Source of the DNA: a bacterium
GTDB lineage: Bacteria; Bdellovibrionota_C; UBA2361; RFPC01
DNA length: 33,026 nucleotides
Reading direction: 5' to 3'
Assembly: GCA_030431715.1 (NCBI GenBank)
Contig: JAUIIO010000034.1
Location: forward strand, 1-33,026
The translations under genes and the position numbers were made by a program. Positions 1 to 8,047 of the stretch are shown here, piece after piece. Positions within the stretch are counted from its first letter, which is position 1, and each line of letters begins with the position of its first letter. Under the pieces are notes generated by a model. It saw nothing but the letters and a program-made list of their open reading frames with translations, was not told the DNA's origin and searched no databases.

Positions 1-552
1 GATCAGGGCAATTACGGCATTCCAGCATCTAACCCATTTGTTGGAGTATCGGGAGCTGACGAAAGAATATACGCATACGGTTTTCGAAATCCATGGCGCT
101 TTAGCTTTGATTCAGAAACAAATGAACTCTGGTTAGGAGATGTTGGACAGGGCTCTTATGAGGAGATTGATATCGTCGAGGCCGGTAAAAACTACGGCTG
201 GGATACGATGGAAGGGATGCACTGCTTTGAAGAAGAAGAGTCCTCAGATTGTGATCAGACGGGACTTACGCTTCCAATTTATGAATATTCCCATGAAGAA
301 GGATTCTCTATCACGGGAGGAAGTGTCTACCGTGGGAGCGCTATCCCGACACTTGTCGGTAAATACATATACGCTGACTACACGGTTGGAAAGATCTGGT
401 CACTTGAACAGAATGAAGAAGAGGAGTACGAAAATACACTTATCCTTGATACAGAACTCTATTTTTCCTCATTTGGTGTTGATGAAGATAATGAGCTGTA
501 TGTGCTTGGTTACGGCGACGGAAAAGTTTATAAGTTTGGAACTCTAGAATAG
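1..552 (+). CDS. PQQ-dependent sugar dehydrogenase-like beta-propeller (GSDH family), C-terminal part
   Basis: The reading frame is open from the first base, so the gene starts outside the window; 183 codons and the stop are visible. The segment YAYGFRNPWRFSFD, followed by LWLGDVGQGSYEEID and then NYGW, is the C-terminal signature of the glucose/sorbosone dehydrogenase propeller family (PF07995; Asd/YliI type). Later blades include GGSVYRGSAIP and GKYIYADYTVGKIW. Family members oxidise aldose sugars in the periplasm with PQQ, but many bacterial members have no proven substrate. The visible part lacks the N-terminal catalytic His region and any signal peptide, so activity cannot be judged. The last 25 bases overlap the convergent gene that ends at 528. 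The family call is firm; the substrate is unknown. Confidence 0.88.
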   Translation, partial: DQGNYGIPASNPFVGVSGADERIYAYGFRNPWRFSFDSETNELWLGDVGQGSYEEIDIVEAGKNYGWDTMEGMHCFEEEESSDCDQTGLTLPIYEYSHEEGFSITGGSVYRGSAIPTLVGKYIYADYTVGKIWSLEQNEEEEYENTLILDTELYFSSFGVDEDNELYVLGYGDGKVYKFGTLE

Positions 553-1562
553 AGTCTCTGCTCTTTCTTCTTTAAAGCGCCTTCGACAGCAAGTGCCACA
601 TAGAGAATTTCACTCAGACGCAGCTGCAAACTCTGACAACCGATAGCTGCAAACAGCGTATCTACACCCTGTGCCTGCCTTGAGACAAGAAGCTTCCCAA
701 GCGCACGTTCATGACCTGACATTTCAAAAATAGCCTTTATGGGCATATCTGGATATCTTTTCCCTAGGTCAACAAAACCGATACTGGATTCACCATTCGC
801 GAGCGCATGAAATCTTGCCCTATGATAAAGGTATGCCTGCATTCGATCATTTAAATCATTTTCAATACGCTGGAAGGTCTCCTGCCACACCTTTACCCCT
901 GACAGGCTTGAAAGCATTGCCCATGTGAGTGAATAAGGTATTCGGCGCTCGTGCATTGACATGAAAAAGGTATCGTATCTTTTTCCAAAAGGAGCACTCA
1001 TCCGCGAATCAATATAGCGTTCCTTTACGGTTGTTTGCGTCAGGTGTGGCAAACTCAGATTCAAGAAAGAGTTTAAAAGCTGCCCCTCAAGCTGATCCAT
1101 CGTACCTTCACTGATAAATTCACTAGCTGAGGCTTCGCTTCGTGCTCTGTCCGTTAGAGCCTCGACATCAAGCATATAGCTGTCTGGAACTTGAAATGTC
1201 TCATCGAGTATATACTGCTCGTTGTGAATCGGCTTACTCCGGTTCACATTAGGAATACCTACCTCACGTAAGTTTTCATCAACAGCTTCAAGACAATCAG
1301 CTAGAAAAAGAGCACGCTCTGCGGGCTTTGTAATCTCAATTCGTCCCTCACGGAGTTCCTCAAACCTCTCCATTAAGCGAGCTAAAGAATCAGGAGTTAC
1401 CGCGGGATGAAGTCCGTCACAGTCGCTATCGTATTGCTCCGGAAGGGTTTTAGTAGGCATTCCTACTGCTGCTACCATCTCTGAAAGAGATTCTTGTTGC
1501 GGGGCCTCGGAGGGCGTTAAAAGCTGCCTCTCAGGAAGTTGAGGAGAAGGGGGATTATTCAT
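528..1562 (-). CDS. Hypothetical protein, 344 residues, soluble
   Basis: I do not recognise this protein. It starts with a Pro/Gln/Ser-rich, probably disordered stretch of about 35 residues. The rest looks mainly helical, with many charged residues, no signal peptide and no membrane segment. Cysteines are few and there is no obvious metal-binding or nucleotide-binding motif. The ATG at 1562 has only a weak upstream ribosome-binding site, but it sits just downstream of a plausible promoter with an inverted repeat. The gene converges on the sugar dehydrogenase-like gene, and their 3' ends overlap by 25 bases. It is monocistronic, since the upstream neighbour is divergent. The length, continuous frame and codon use comparable with neighbouring genes support a real gene. 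No function is proposed. Confidence 0.75.
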   Translation of the reverse strand: MNNPPSPQLPERQLLTPSEAPQQESLSEMVAAVGMPTKTLPEQYDSDCDGLHPAVTPDSLARLMERFEELREGRIEITKPAERALFLADCLEAVDENLREVGIPNVNRSKPIHNEQYILDETFQVPDSYMLDVEALTDRARSEASASEFISEGTMDQLEGQLLNSFLNLSLPHLTQTTVKERYIDSRMSAPFGKRYDTFFMSMHERRIPYSLTWAMLSSLSGVKVWQETFQRIENDLNDRMQAYLYHRARFHALANGESSIGFVDLGKRYPDMPIKAIFEMSGHERALGKLLVSRQAQGVDTLFAAIGCQSLQLRLSEILYVALAVEGALKKKEQRLYSRVPNL

Positions 1563-1579
1563 GAGCCTAGTACTACTTT

Positions 1580-1629
1580 ATGAAGCTTAAATAACGCTTC
1601 ATGATGCGAAAATTACCTACCTTAGTCAA
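1580..1629 (-). promoter_or_regulatory. Putative promoter with overlapping inverted-repeat operator
   Basis: On the minus strand TTGACT (1624-1629) is followed after 17 bases by CATCAT (1601-1606), a fair sigma-70 pair. An inverted repeat, ATGAAGC (1580-1586) against GCTTCAT (1596-1602) with a 9-base spacer, overlaps the -10 box and the expected transcription start, where a repressor could act. It lies 18 bases upstream of the start codon of the 344-residue gene. The repeat is seen directly; its function is inferred. Confidence 0.4.
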
Positions 1630-1795
1630 ATATATGAGCCGGCAACAATCCCTTCACCAATATGCAAAGGAGCATGCTCTTGTTTCAACCCGTCGAAAAA
1701 ATAAAGAAATTTAACAGCTCATGATCTTATCCTGCCTAAGGTATCGCTTCGCCTAAATGTGCGCATAACTCTATAAACAGTGTCTACGGGCTACT

Positions 1796-2863
1796 ATGGG
1801 TAAAGTACTACTTCTTGGGAATGAAAATCGCTTATCGACACCTCGCTTTGAGGAGCCGTGTCGTATTGAGCTTTATGAGTTTCTACAGCAAGAGCTTGCA
1901 AAGAGCTTCCCCTCTCATTTTTTACCTGAGACCAACATCCTTCCTCATTACTCACAGGGAGTGTCTAATATTACTTTTGTCGTACAAGATCGATACCAGA
2001 GGCTTTGGATCTTAAGGGCCCGCTATGGCGATGGTCTTCGTTTTAGAAAAGAACAGTGGATACTGAATAACTACAGTGAAGAGTTTCCTTCGGCTATTCC
2101 TTTTACCGACGGATTTGTGCGTACTGAGTTTCAAGACACGCCTCTTAGCCTTTTTCTACAATCCTATGTTGCTTATCCTTCAGCTTTTCACCTAAAGAAC
2201 CTCGAAGATGTTTCTGAATCACTTCTCGCCGAAGTCGCGTGCACTGCAAGGCTAATTAATGAATGTGTCGTCATCGGATATGGCACACACTTTGTTCCGG
2301 GGCAAAATACATTCTCTGAGCTAACATGGAGCAGTCACATAGAGAAAATCTTAAATGATATGAAGCTCGATGAAATTGCAAAGACCGGGCAGATTCCTCT
2401 CAGTCATATTAAAGCGTTTGAGCAAAGATTTCTTGCAATGGAATCACTAAACCCCACTCCTAGGCTTTATCATCGCGACCTCCTTAAGAATTGGGGAAAC
2501 ATACTGATTAATAAGAGAAATAACATACAAGCTGTTATTGATTGGGAACACGCTGGTAGCGGCATGGGTATACCTGAAGAGATCGCGACTGCAATTTATG
2601 TCATGCACCGTGATGGGCTAGATCCGGAGAAACGTAAAAGTGAGTTAAGACAAATACTACTGGGATACGATATCACCTTCAGAGAATATCTTTCTAATTA
2701 TCATGAGTATGTAGAACTTTTCTTAACTCAGATAGCTATTGAAAAAATGTGGTACTATCAAGAAATTCAGAAAAAGCAGAAAGTCCTATCTGACTGGCGA
2801 AAAAGCTGTCAGCAAAGAGCAGCAAGACTTGCTGCTGCAAAGTGTAAACAATTTGCTTCGTAA
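1796..2863 (+). CDS. Aminoglycoside phosphotransferase-fold (APH family) small-molecule kinase
   Basis: The 355-residue protein carries the APH/choline-kinase catalytic core (PF01636). A YHRDLLKNWGNIL catalytic loop lies at residues 225-237 (Asp228 as base, Asn235 as Mg ligand), and VIDWEHAG at 248-254 supplies the DFG-equivalent Asp249. The N-terminal lobe has a glycine turn near residues 50-60 (SQGVSNITFVV) and a probable ATP-lysine/arginine strand in WILRARYG. Relatives phosphorylate hydroxyls of aminoglycosides, homoserine, choline, fructosamines or hydroxylysine; the substrate cannot be read from the sequence. The ATG at 1796 is the first start in frame, with no strong Shine-Dalgarno site. 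No signal peptide is present, so it is cytoplasmic. The gene stands alone, divergent from its upstream neighbour and followed by a repeat-rich gap. Nothing links it to antibiotic resistance. Confidence 0.8.
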   Translation: MGKVLLLGNENRLSTPRFEEPCRIELYEFLQQELAKSFPSHFLPETNILPHYSQGVSNITFVVQDRYQRLWILRARYGDGLRFRKEQWILNNYSEEFPSAIPFTDGFVRTEFQDTPLSLFLQSYVAYPSAFHLKNLEDVSESLLAEVACTARLINECVVIGYGTHFVPGQNTFSELTWSSHIEKILNDMKLDEIAKTGQIPLSHIKAFEQRFLAMESLNPTPRLYHRDLLKNWGNILINKRNNIQAVIDWEHAGSGMGIPEEIATAIYVMHRDGLDPEKRKSELRQILLGYDITFREYLSNYHEYVELFLTQIAIEKMWYYQEIQKKQKVLSDWRKSCQQRAARLAAAKCKQFAS

Positions 2864-3020
2864 GTAAATCATACATTTCTTTTTAGCTAGGTATATAACT
2901 GCATCTACATACATATCTTTATATTGGAAACGTATTAAAGTGAAGCAAGCGAGCTCCTGAGGAGAAGAGAGGTATCGCCCTGCAAACCGTGTGAGATCCT
3001 TGATGAGCTTGAGATGCCAT

Positions 3021-3139
3021 CATTGCGAGGAGACGAAGCCGCAGGCTGAGCGACGAAGCAATCTCATTGCTTAACCACACATAGCCGGAACGAGGAGATT
3101 GCTTCGTCGTTCGGCTAGCGCCTCAGCTCCTCGCAATGA
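3021..3139. repeat. Large REP/BIME-like inverted repeat in a 382-base gene-free gap
   Basis: Two halves of about 45 bases (3021-3065 and 3095-3139) are inverted copies separated by 29 bases. Their outer ends match almost perfectly: CATTGCGAGGAG at one edge and CGACGAAGCAATCTC at the other. The 17 or so central bases of each half have diverged. Each half is itself partly palindromic (GATTGC against GCAATG). From memory, elements with the pattern GATTGCTTCG...CTCGCAATG are scattered in many unrelated bacterial genomes. The rest of the gap 2864-3245 shows no gene. Confidence 0.75.
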
Positions 3140-3245
3140 CGTTTGAGTCTTACCGATTGTTGTAAAAAAGACTGTAGAGAGCAAAGCGTCAGTCCACCAC
3201 CGGTAACGATAAGTAAGTGGTGCTTGAGAGGATCAGAGAGTTACA

Positions 3246-3431
3246 CTAAGCCACGATATTGAGATTCTGTCCGGTCTGCTCCGGGGCCCTGATACCTTTA
3301 AGAAGCTCATTTACAACCGTTTCTACCTGATCATTTTGTTTTTTGAGTACACTGACCTGTGCTTTTTGCTGTACTTGCTCTGCGGCTCTATTTGACGCAT
3401 ACGCCGCCACATCCGTTAAGTCTGCTGACAT
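3246..3431 (-). CDS. YjfB-like putative motility protein, 61 residues
   Basis: The small protein has the layout of the YjfB / putative motility family (PF14070): a short N-terminal helix, a Gln/Ala-rich segment and the QVSVLKKQNDQ stretch (about residues 25-35), resembling the family core IAVLKKAMD, then a tail ending LNIVA. Family proteins are about 60 residues and lie in flagellar or chemotaxis neighbourhoods of many bacteria; their biochemical role is unknown. A ribosome-binding site AAGGAA lies 8 bases before the ATG at 3431, which supports the start. The gene follows hisS on the same strand after 110 bases. There are no cysteines, signal peptide or membrane segment. Recognition rests on pattern memory of a short sequence, so confidence is moderate. 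Confidence 0.62.
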   Translation of the reverse strand: MSADLTDVAAYASNRAAEQVQQKAQVSVLKKQNDQVETVVNELLKGIRAPEQTGQNLNIVA

Positions 3432-3541
3432 CTTACTATTTCCTTATAGGTATACCGAGCATTCCATGCTCACTATATATAGACGTCTGGAGTCAGTGGA
3501 AGCTGAAACAGAAAATCATACGAAAATATACCAATATCAAG

Positions 3542-4846
3542 CTACTGTAGGGCTGCGATCAGCTCTGATACAGAGGAAACACTCTTCTGCTCACCGCTCT
3601 GGATATCTTTGAGCTCAAAACCACCGTCCTCGGCCATAAAGAGAACATAGGGTATGCCCTTTTTATCAGCGTACTCGATCTGTTTTCCGAGTCGTGGAGA
3701 CTTAAAAAACACCTCGGTGTTTACTCCACCAGCGCGAAGCTCAGCAGCCACTGTATTACACTGCACACGGTCTTCCTCACTATTTACGGCAACGAGTACT
3801 GTAGAAAAACTTTTCTTTGTAATGGGCTTTAGTTTCTTATCAAGAATTAAACCAATAAGACGTGTAATCCCAATTGAAAAACCAACCCCCGGTATGGAGA
3901 GTGAAGAAAAATCGGAAACGAGGCTCTCGTATCTGCCGCCTCCACCAACTGAACCAAACTCAGGATAATCAAGGAAACACGCTTCAGCAATAATACCTGT
4001 ATAGTAATCAAGCCCTCGCGCGAGGCTTAGTTGCACCTCGGTATGTTCTCTTGCCTGATCAGAGATTAAGCTGGAGATAGTGATGAGCTCCTGAACCCCC
4101 TCTAGAAAGAGAGGTTCGTCCACGTCCACTTTCGATATCTCACTTTCAAATTTCGCGAGTGGGAAACGATAATCGCACAGGGTGATAATCGTACTTGCAG
4201 CACTCTCGGAGATACCTGCTGCAGCAAGTTCTTTTAGCACTCCATCTTTTCCAATCTTATCCACTTTATCGATCGCCTTAACGGCATCATGTCTCTGGGC
4301 GTCATCTAACTGTAAACTCTTAAAGAACCCGGCAAGTATCTTACGATTGTTCACCTTGATCTTGTACTCAGCTATATCAAGAGAAGAGAGCGCCTGTTCA
4401 AAAGCGGTGAAAGCTTCAGCATCACAGGAAAGAGGAAGATTCTCTCTGGCAACAGTATCGATATCGAACTGATAAAACTCCCGATACCTTCCCTTTTGAG
4501 GACGTTCCCCTCGCCATACCTTCTGTAGTTGATATCTTTTGAACGGATACACAAGATCACTGGCATGCTGAGCGACATATCTCGCAAATGGAACGGTAAG
4601 ATCAAAGTGAAGGCCAAGCTCAGCCTCTTCCTGATCTTCGGCATGAAGGCGCTTCACGGCATAGAGTTCCTTGTCGACAACTCCCTTAGCGGCAAGCGTT
4701 GTAAGAAGCTCTACAGCTGGAGTCTCTATAGGAACAAAGCCATACTGCTCATAAATGGAGCGAATCTTACGAAGTATCTGTTCCTCTAGAATCTTCTCTT
4801 CTGGAAGCCATTCTGGAAAACCCGATATATTAGAAATCTTTGCCAT
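3542..4846 (-). CDS. hisS: Histidyl-tRNA synthetase
   Basis: HisS charges tRNA-His with histidine in the cytoplasm. All class IIa landmarks are present in 434 residues: FDLTVPFARYV (81-91) in the histidine pocket, motif 2 with WRGERPQKGRYREFYQFDID (111-130), the histidine-specific LARGLDYYTG (275-284), GGGGRY (301-306), and motif 3 GVGFSIGITRL (320-330). The last ~90 residues form the anticodon-binding domain. The form RPQKGRYREFYQFD is the variant common in organisms with the eukaryote-like HisS subtype. The start at 4846 gives the expected N-terminus (GFPEWLPEE), although no strong Shine-Dalgarno site precedes it. A promoter with a 20-base palindrome lies just upstream. The next gene downstream on the same strand encodes the YjfB-like protein. 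Confidence 0.97.
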   Translation of the reverse strand: MAKISNISGFPEWLPEEKILEEQILRKIRSIYEQYGFVPIETPAVELLTTLAAKGVVDKELYAVKRLHAEDQEEAELGLHFDLTVPFARYVAQHASDLVYPFKRYQLQKVWRGERPQKGRYREFYQFDIDTVARENLPLSCDAEAFTAFEQALSSLDIAEYKIKVNNRKILAGFFKSLQLDDAQRHDAVKAIDKVDKIGKDGVLKELAAAGISESAASTIITLCDYRFPLAKFESEISKVDVDEPLFLEGVQELITISSLISDQAREHTEVQLSLARGLDYYTGIIAEACFLDYPEFGSVGGGGRYESLVSDFSSLSIPGVGFSIGITRLIGLILDKKLKPITKKSFSTVLVAVNSEEDRVQCNTVAAELRAGGVNTEVFFKSPRLGKQIEYADKKGIPYVLFMAEDGGFELKDIQSGEQKSVSSVSELIAALQ

Positions 4847-4861
4847 AACGATGACTATAAG

Positions 4862-4893
4862 CTAATAGGACATAGATTGAAATATTTCAATCT
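4862..4893 (-). promoter_or_regulatory. Putative hisS promoter with a 20-base perfect palindrome
   Basis: On the minus strand TTGAAA (4885-4890) and TATTAG (4862-4867) are separated by 17 bases, a plausible sigma-70 promoter about 15-20 bases before the hisS start. The -35 box lies inside a perfect palindrome centred on GAAATATTTC (4874-4893), a typical size for a dimeric repressor site. The palindrome also touches the stop codon of the upstream membrane-protein gene, so a weak AT-rich terminator hairpin is an alternative; no U-run follows it. Confidence 0.45.
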
Positions 4894-6662
4894 TAACGGT
4901 ACCGTAATTTATAGAGATAAGGCAGCCCTGTTGGCACAAGACTACTTCCTTTCAGCGACGACCTTTTCCACTGACGCTTCTCGTCATCAGTAAAAAAGAG
5001 GTAATCCGGGCATACCTCTTCATCCGGCTTACACTGCATAAGCTTTGAAAAATCATCATTCATCTCTTTTCTCTTATGGTACTCAATACCGTGAGAGAAG
5101 AGCGTTCCATCATAGCCGGAGAAAATAGGTCGTCCACTGAGCACTACCGGACTATTATGCTTGCCGAAGGCAGCAATACGAGATCCTATAGGTGTTGCTG
5201 TTCGAAGAGCCTCGGCATACTCCAGATCGCGCTTTGTAAAGACGGTGATATTTTCCCCTTTAAGAAAAATTTTCCCGAGATCGTAAAGAGCAGGTGCCAT
5301 AAAGAATAAGAGCACCACTTGTAAATAACGCAAGCTATCATCTTCCTGACGTGACCAGAGGAATAGAAAGATAACGTATATTCCAAGGAATATTTTTAGT
5401 TGATCCCACTCCCAGATTGATATCTGCACAAAATTTGCCAATACAAAGGTAATGATAAGAGGAATATAGAATGCATGCCTCTTAAAGCTTACCCACAATA
5501 AAAAGAACGCAATAAAAATCGGGAATAGAGCTTGAAGCCACATTCCTGTAGAAGAGAAGATCTGTGCGAGGGCACCATCGCCCCTTCCGTACCATCCATA
5601 TATAATCTTTACGAGAGACTTTTTCTGAAGAAGCCATAGAGAAAGAAGCACTGCTGTAAAGATAAAAACAACATTCTGCTTCCAGTAATTAACAGCGAGC
5701 GAATAAAGCTCACTCATCCGCACCTTGCCAGTGCACACAAGCACCACAAGTAAGATGAGAAGATAAACTGCTACAGTGAGCAGAAAGTGAGCATGCACAA
5801 GCGGGGACAACATCATAAGGTAGGCGGCGAGAAGGAGAAGGTGTGCTGCTCTCCTCTCTAACCAATCAAACACGAGCTTCAAGATCGCGAGTGAAACGGC
5901 TACTCCAAACATGGCACTCCGCTGAGTGACCCAGATCGTCGTAATAAAAACTGAGAATGGGGCTTTTTCGCTGCTTACCGAATTTGCCTCAGTGCCAAGA
6001 GCAAAGTACGAGCCACCTCCAAGAAGTACTGCCCACGGGAGAAGTATATTCTTATCACCATCGAGGAATCGGTAGATGAGAGTCCAGATAACACACCACT
6101 GAAAGAGAAATACGACACTCAGCACATACCAAGTTGGTGCAATATTAAAATAGAGAGCAGACCAGAAATTAATAAAGAAGGGATAAGACAAGATTGTGCC
6201 GGGATAGAGATGAAACTCTGGCACACCAGTGCCACCAAAGACAAATGAGGAGATCATTCCTAGATGAAATGCGAGATCTCCGTAATTATTTCGCCATGCA
6301 GTAACTATCCCATCAGTTTCTTGAAAGAGAGAGAGCCCGATAGCGAGATGAATACTCAACCACACAGCATAGTTCATTGTAAAATGTACGCGAGGAATAG
6401 CAAAACGCTCTCTCCCCCCTGTAAGAGGATAAAGCGCTGGAATAAATGGACAGAGTGTCGCAAGCCAGAGCGGGAAAGAGAGGCATACGAGAAACAACAC
6501 TCCCGTTAAATGAAGTAAAATCCCAAATAGGTAGAGGAGTGAGTTGGAAAACGACTCTGAGGACTCCTTAAAAAGACTACGGGCGAAAACTCTTCCAAGA
6601 GCTAGGTGCAAAAGCAAACTCAAGGGGAGCGATATTAAACTGAGGATAATATAAAATGTCAT
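4893..6662 (-). CDS. Polytopic membrane protein, probable GT-C-type glycosyltransferase
   Basis: The 589-residue protein has roughly a dozen hydrophobic segments and a soluble tail of about 130 residues. The first large loop contains NNYGDLAFHLGMISSF followed by a Glu-Phe and a GTILSYPFFINFWSA stretch. This acidic GD-x-x-FH motif after the first pair of helices is the hallmark of bacterial GT-C enzymes that take sugars from polyprenyl-phosphate donors in the periplasm. The tail, starting near RDLEYAEAL, resembles the small mixed domain after the membrane part in such proteins. The acceptor and sugar are unknown. The ATG at 6662 is only 49 bases from the divergent gene at 6712. The stop codon sits at the edge of the palindrome before hisS. 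Confidence 0.68.
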   Translation of the reverse strand: MTFYIILSLISLPLSLLLHLALGRVFARSLFKESSESFSNSLLYLFGILLHLTGVLFLVCLSFPLWLATLCPFIPALYPLTGGRERFAIPRVHFTMNYAVWLSIHLAIGLSLFQETDGIVTAWRNNYGDLAFHLGMISSFVFGGTGVPEFHLYPGTILSYPFFINFWSALYFNIAPTWYVLSVVFLFQWCVIWTLIYRFLDGDKNILLPWAVLLGGGSYFALGTEANSVSSEKAPFSVFITTIWVTQRSAMFGVAVSLAILKLVFDWLERRAAHLLLLAAYLMMLSPLVHAHFLLTVAVYLLILLVVLVCTGKVRMSELYSLAVNYWKQNVVFIFTAVLLSLWLLQKKSLVKIIYGWYGRGDGALAQIFSSTGMWLQALFPIFIAFFLLWVSFKRHAFYIPLIITFVLANFVQISIWEWDQLKIFLGIYVIFLFLWSRQEDDSLRYLQVVLLFFMAPALYDLGKIFLKGENITVFTKRDLEYAEALRTATPIGSRIAAFGKHNSPVVLSGRPIFSGYDGTLFSHGIEYHKRKEMNDDFSKLMQCKPDEEVCPDYLFFTDDEKRQWKRSSLKGSSLVPTGLPYLYKLRYR

Positions 6663-6711
6663 AATATGCGGGCTAGACTTACAAGTTACGCTTCATATAC
6701 AGTACAATCTA

Positions 6712-7692
6712 ATGCAAAAACTTCATACCCGTATACTCCTCTCTGTTACTGCGCTGCTAGCCCTGCTAGCACTGTCGCTTATCTGGACCCGCTTCTCTTC
6801 TCCACCGAAGGGTTCATTCTCGACACACCGTGACATCTATCACATCTACGAGGACGCTTCTCTGCTGGCAAATGGTGAAAATCCCTATTCACGGATCGCA
6901 TCCGGGAATATGAAAGATAACGAAAAGTACACCTTCTACCTGCCAGGATTTCTTCTCTTTGCCGCAGGGTCTATTCATCTTGGTCTTGAAGATTATCAGC
7001 AGTGGATGCCTTACTGGCTATCTGTTTCTTTACTTTTTCACATCTGTATCGGTGTATTACTGTTTTTAATTATTAAAGAGAGTAGCGGCGCTCTCGCCGG
7101 CACCGTAGGGGCACTTTTCTGGATATTTTCGAGATGGCCATTGGCGTTACTCCGTAGCGGGCAGATAGATTCAATTCCTATCTTCTTTTTTGTCGCAGCC
7201 CTGCTCCTCATTAACCGTAACTTGGTACTATCAGCCATTCTTCTTAGTATTTCGCTCGCTATAAAGCAGATGGCAGCTCTGGTAGCACCTCTGTACCTTA
7301 TCTGGGCTTACAAGAATGCCCCCAAAAAGGTCACGCCAGTTATGCTTGCCCTTGTCTGTATCCCATTCTTGCTCTCAGTACCATTTCTCATCTGGGACTT
7401 TGAAAGCTTCTTTAAGATGGTCATCTTCCCACTCACCAGAGATCCACAAGGCGCGAGAAGTGTAGATGTTTTCCTTCGTCTCCCAGAAAAGCTTAGCAAA
7501 GCCCCCTTCCTCGCTGCGCTGCTACTCACATACTGGCTCACTTGGAAAGAAAAACTCTCAAAGCCTTCAGCGATCTTTTTTACCATAATGGTCACGCTAA
7601 GCTTTAACCCCGTCTTCTTCTCCCGCTACTTCTGCTGGGCTGTCCCGCTTATCCCGATAGTTTGTTTTGAGAAAGTAAAAGAGAAGGAGTAA
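6712..7692 (+). CDS. GT87-like (DUF2029) integral membrane glycosyltransferase
   Basis: The 326-residue protein has about nine membrane segments. The first periplasmic loop has the GT87/DUF2029 pattern: an early Asp (HRDIYHIYEDA), then LLANGENPY and a hydrophobic run FYLPGFLLF. A later FSRWPLALLRSGQIDSIPIFFFV matches the family's SGQ-x-(D/N) segment before a helix. Characterised GT87 members are polyprenyl-phosphate-mannose-dependent mannosyltransferases of envelope glycolipids. At 326 residues it is somewhat short for the family (usually about 400). It is divergent from the larger GT-C-like gene, with which it shares a 49-base intergenic region. Downstream lies the 355-base repeat-rich gap. 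The sugar donor is inferred from the family only. Confidence 0.68.
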   Translation: MQKLHTRILLSVTALLALLALSLIWTRFSSPPKGSFSTHRDIYHIYEDASLLANGENPYSRIASGNMKDNEKYTFYLPGFLLFAAGSIHLGLEDYQQWMPYWLSVSLLFHICIGVLLFLIIKESSGALAGTVGALFWIFSRWPLALLRSGQIDSIPIFFFVAALLLINRNLVLSAILLSISLAIKQMAALVAPLYLIWAYKNAPKKVTPVMLALVCIPFLLSVPFLIWDFESFFKMVIFPLTRDPQGARSVDVFLRLPEKLSKAPFLAALLLTYWLTWKEKLSKPSAIFFTIMVTLSFNPVFFSRYFCWAVPLIPIVCFEKVKEKE

Positions 7693-7734
7693 ACAACTCG
7701 CCTTTCCTCTTAACCCTCATCCTCCTCTTCCTAA

Positions 7735-7761
7735 TCCTGCACCTGCACCTGCACCTAAACC
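7735..7761. repeat. CCTGCA hexamer repeat
   Basis: Three tandem CCTGCA units followed by CCTAAACC. A related tract with the opposite orientation (GGTNNA units) lies at 14452-14482. Both lie on the left side of a hairpin element with the shared 30-nt loop, about 80-130 bases away. Confidence 0.6.
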
Positions 7762-7776
7762 GTCGAAAGATTGCCG

Positions 7777-7853
7777 CCCTACTTCGCTAAAGCTACGAAG
7801 GACAGGCCGTCGTTCAAGCGTATGCTCTCATCTCCTCGCAATGACGCCCCCCC
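7777..7853. repeat. Fragments of dispersed palindromic repeats
   Basis: CTTCG (7782-7786) and CGAAG (7796-7800) form a small palindrome around CTAAAGCTA. It is followed by a TCTCCTCGCAATGACG end (7835-7850) that matches the right edge of the REP-like element at 3021-3139. The left partner of that element is missing here, so this looks like a degenerate half-copy. With the hexamer tract and the hairpin at 7889, these fill most of the 355-base gap 7693-8047, which has no gene. Confidence 0.5.
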
Positions 7854-7888
7854 CCTCACACTTTCCTCTTTTAATTACCCCCAGCAGA

Positions 7889-7968
7889 GCTGAACTGCGT
7901 GTTATACCGTCCGCGCGCAGTTCCCGAAGGGCTGTTTGAAGCACGGGTGGTATAACACGCAGTTCAGC
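7889..7968. repeat. Hairpin element, copy 1 (variable stem, conserved 30-nt loop)
   Basis: A 20-base perfect inverted repeat (7889-7908 against 7949-7968; outer end GCTGAACTGC) extends to 25 pairs if two G-U pairs are allowed at 7909-7910/7947-7948. It encloses a 30-base loop at 7914-7943 that contains CAGTTCCCGAAGGGCTG and TTTGAAGCA. The loop is identical, base for base, to that of copy 2 at 14563-14638, while the stems are unrelated. Inside the loop CAG/CTG and CCC/GGG can pair, giving a small apical hairpin. The G-U pairs are tolerated only in a plus-strand transcript. Confidence 0.85.
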
Positions 7969-8047
7969 GACACCACCTTTGCACTCATCCCCAATTTCAG
8001 TCTATATTTTCCCTCAATACTAATCTTATCTTCCATGAGGATCCCCA

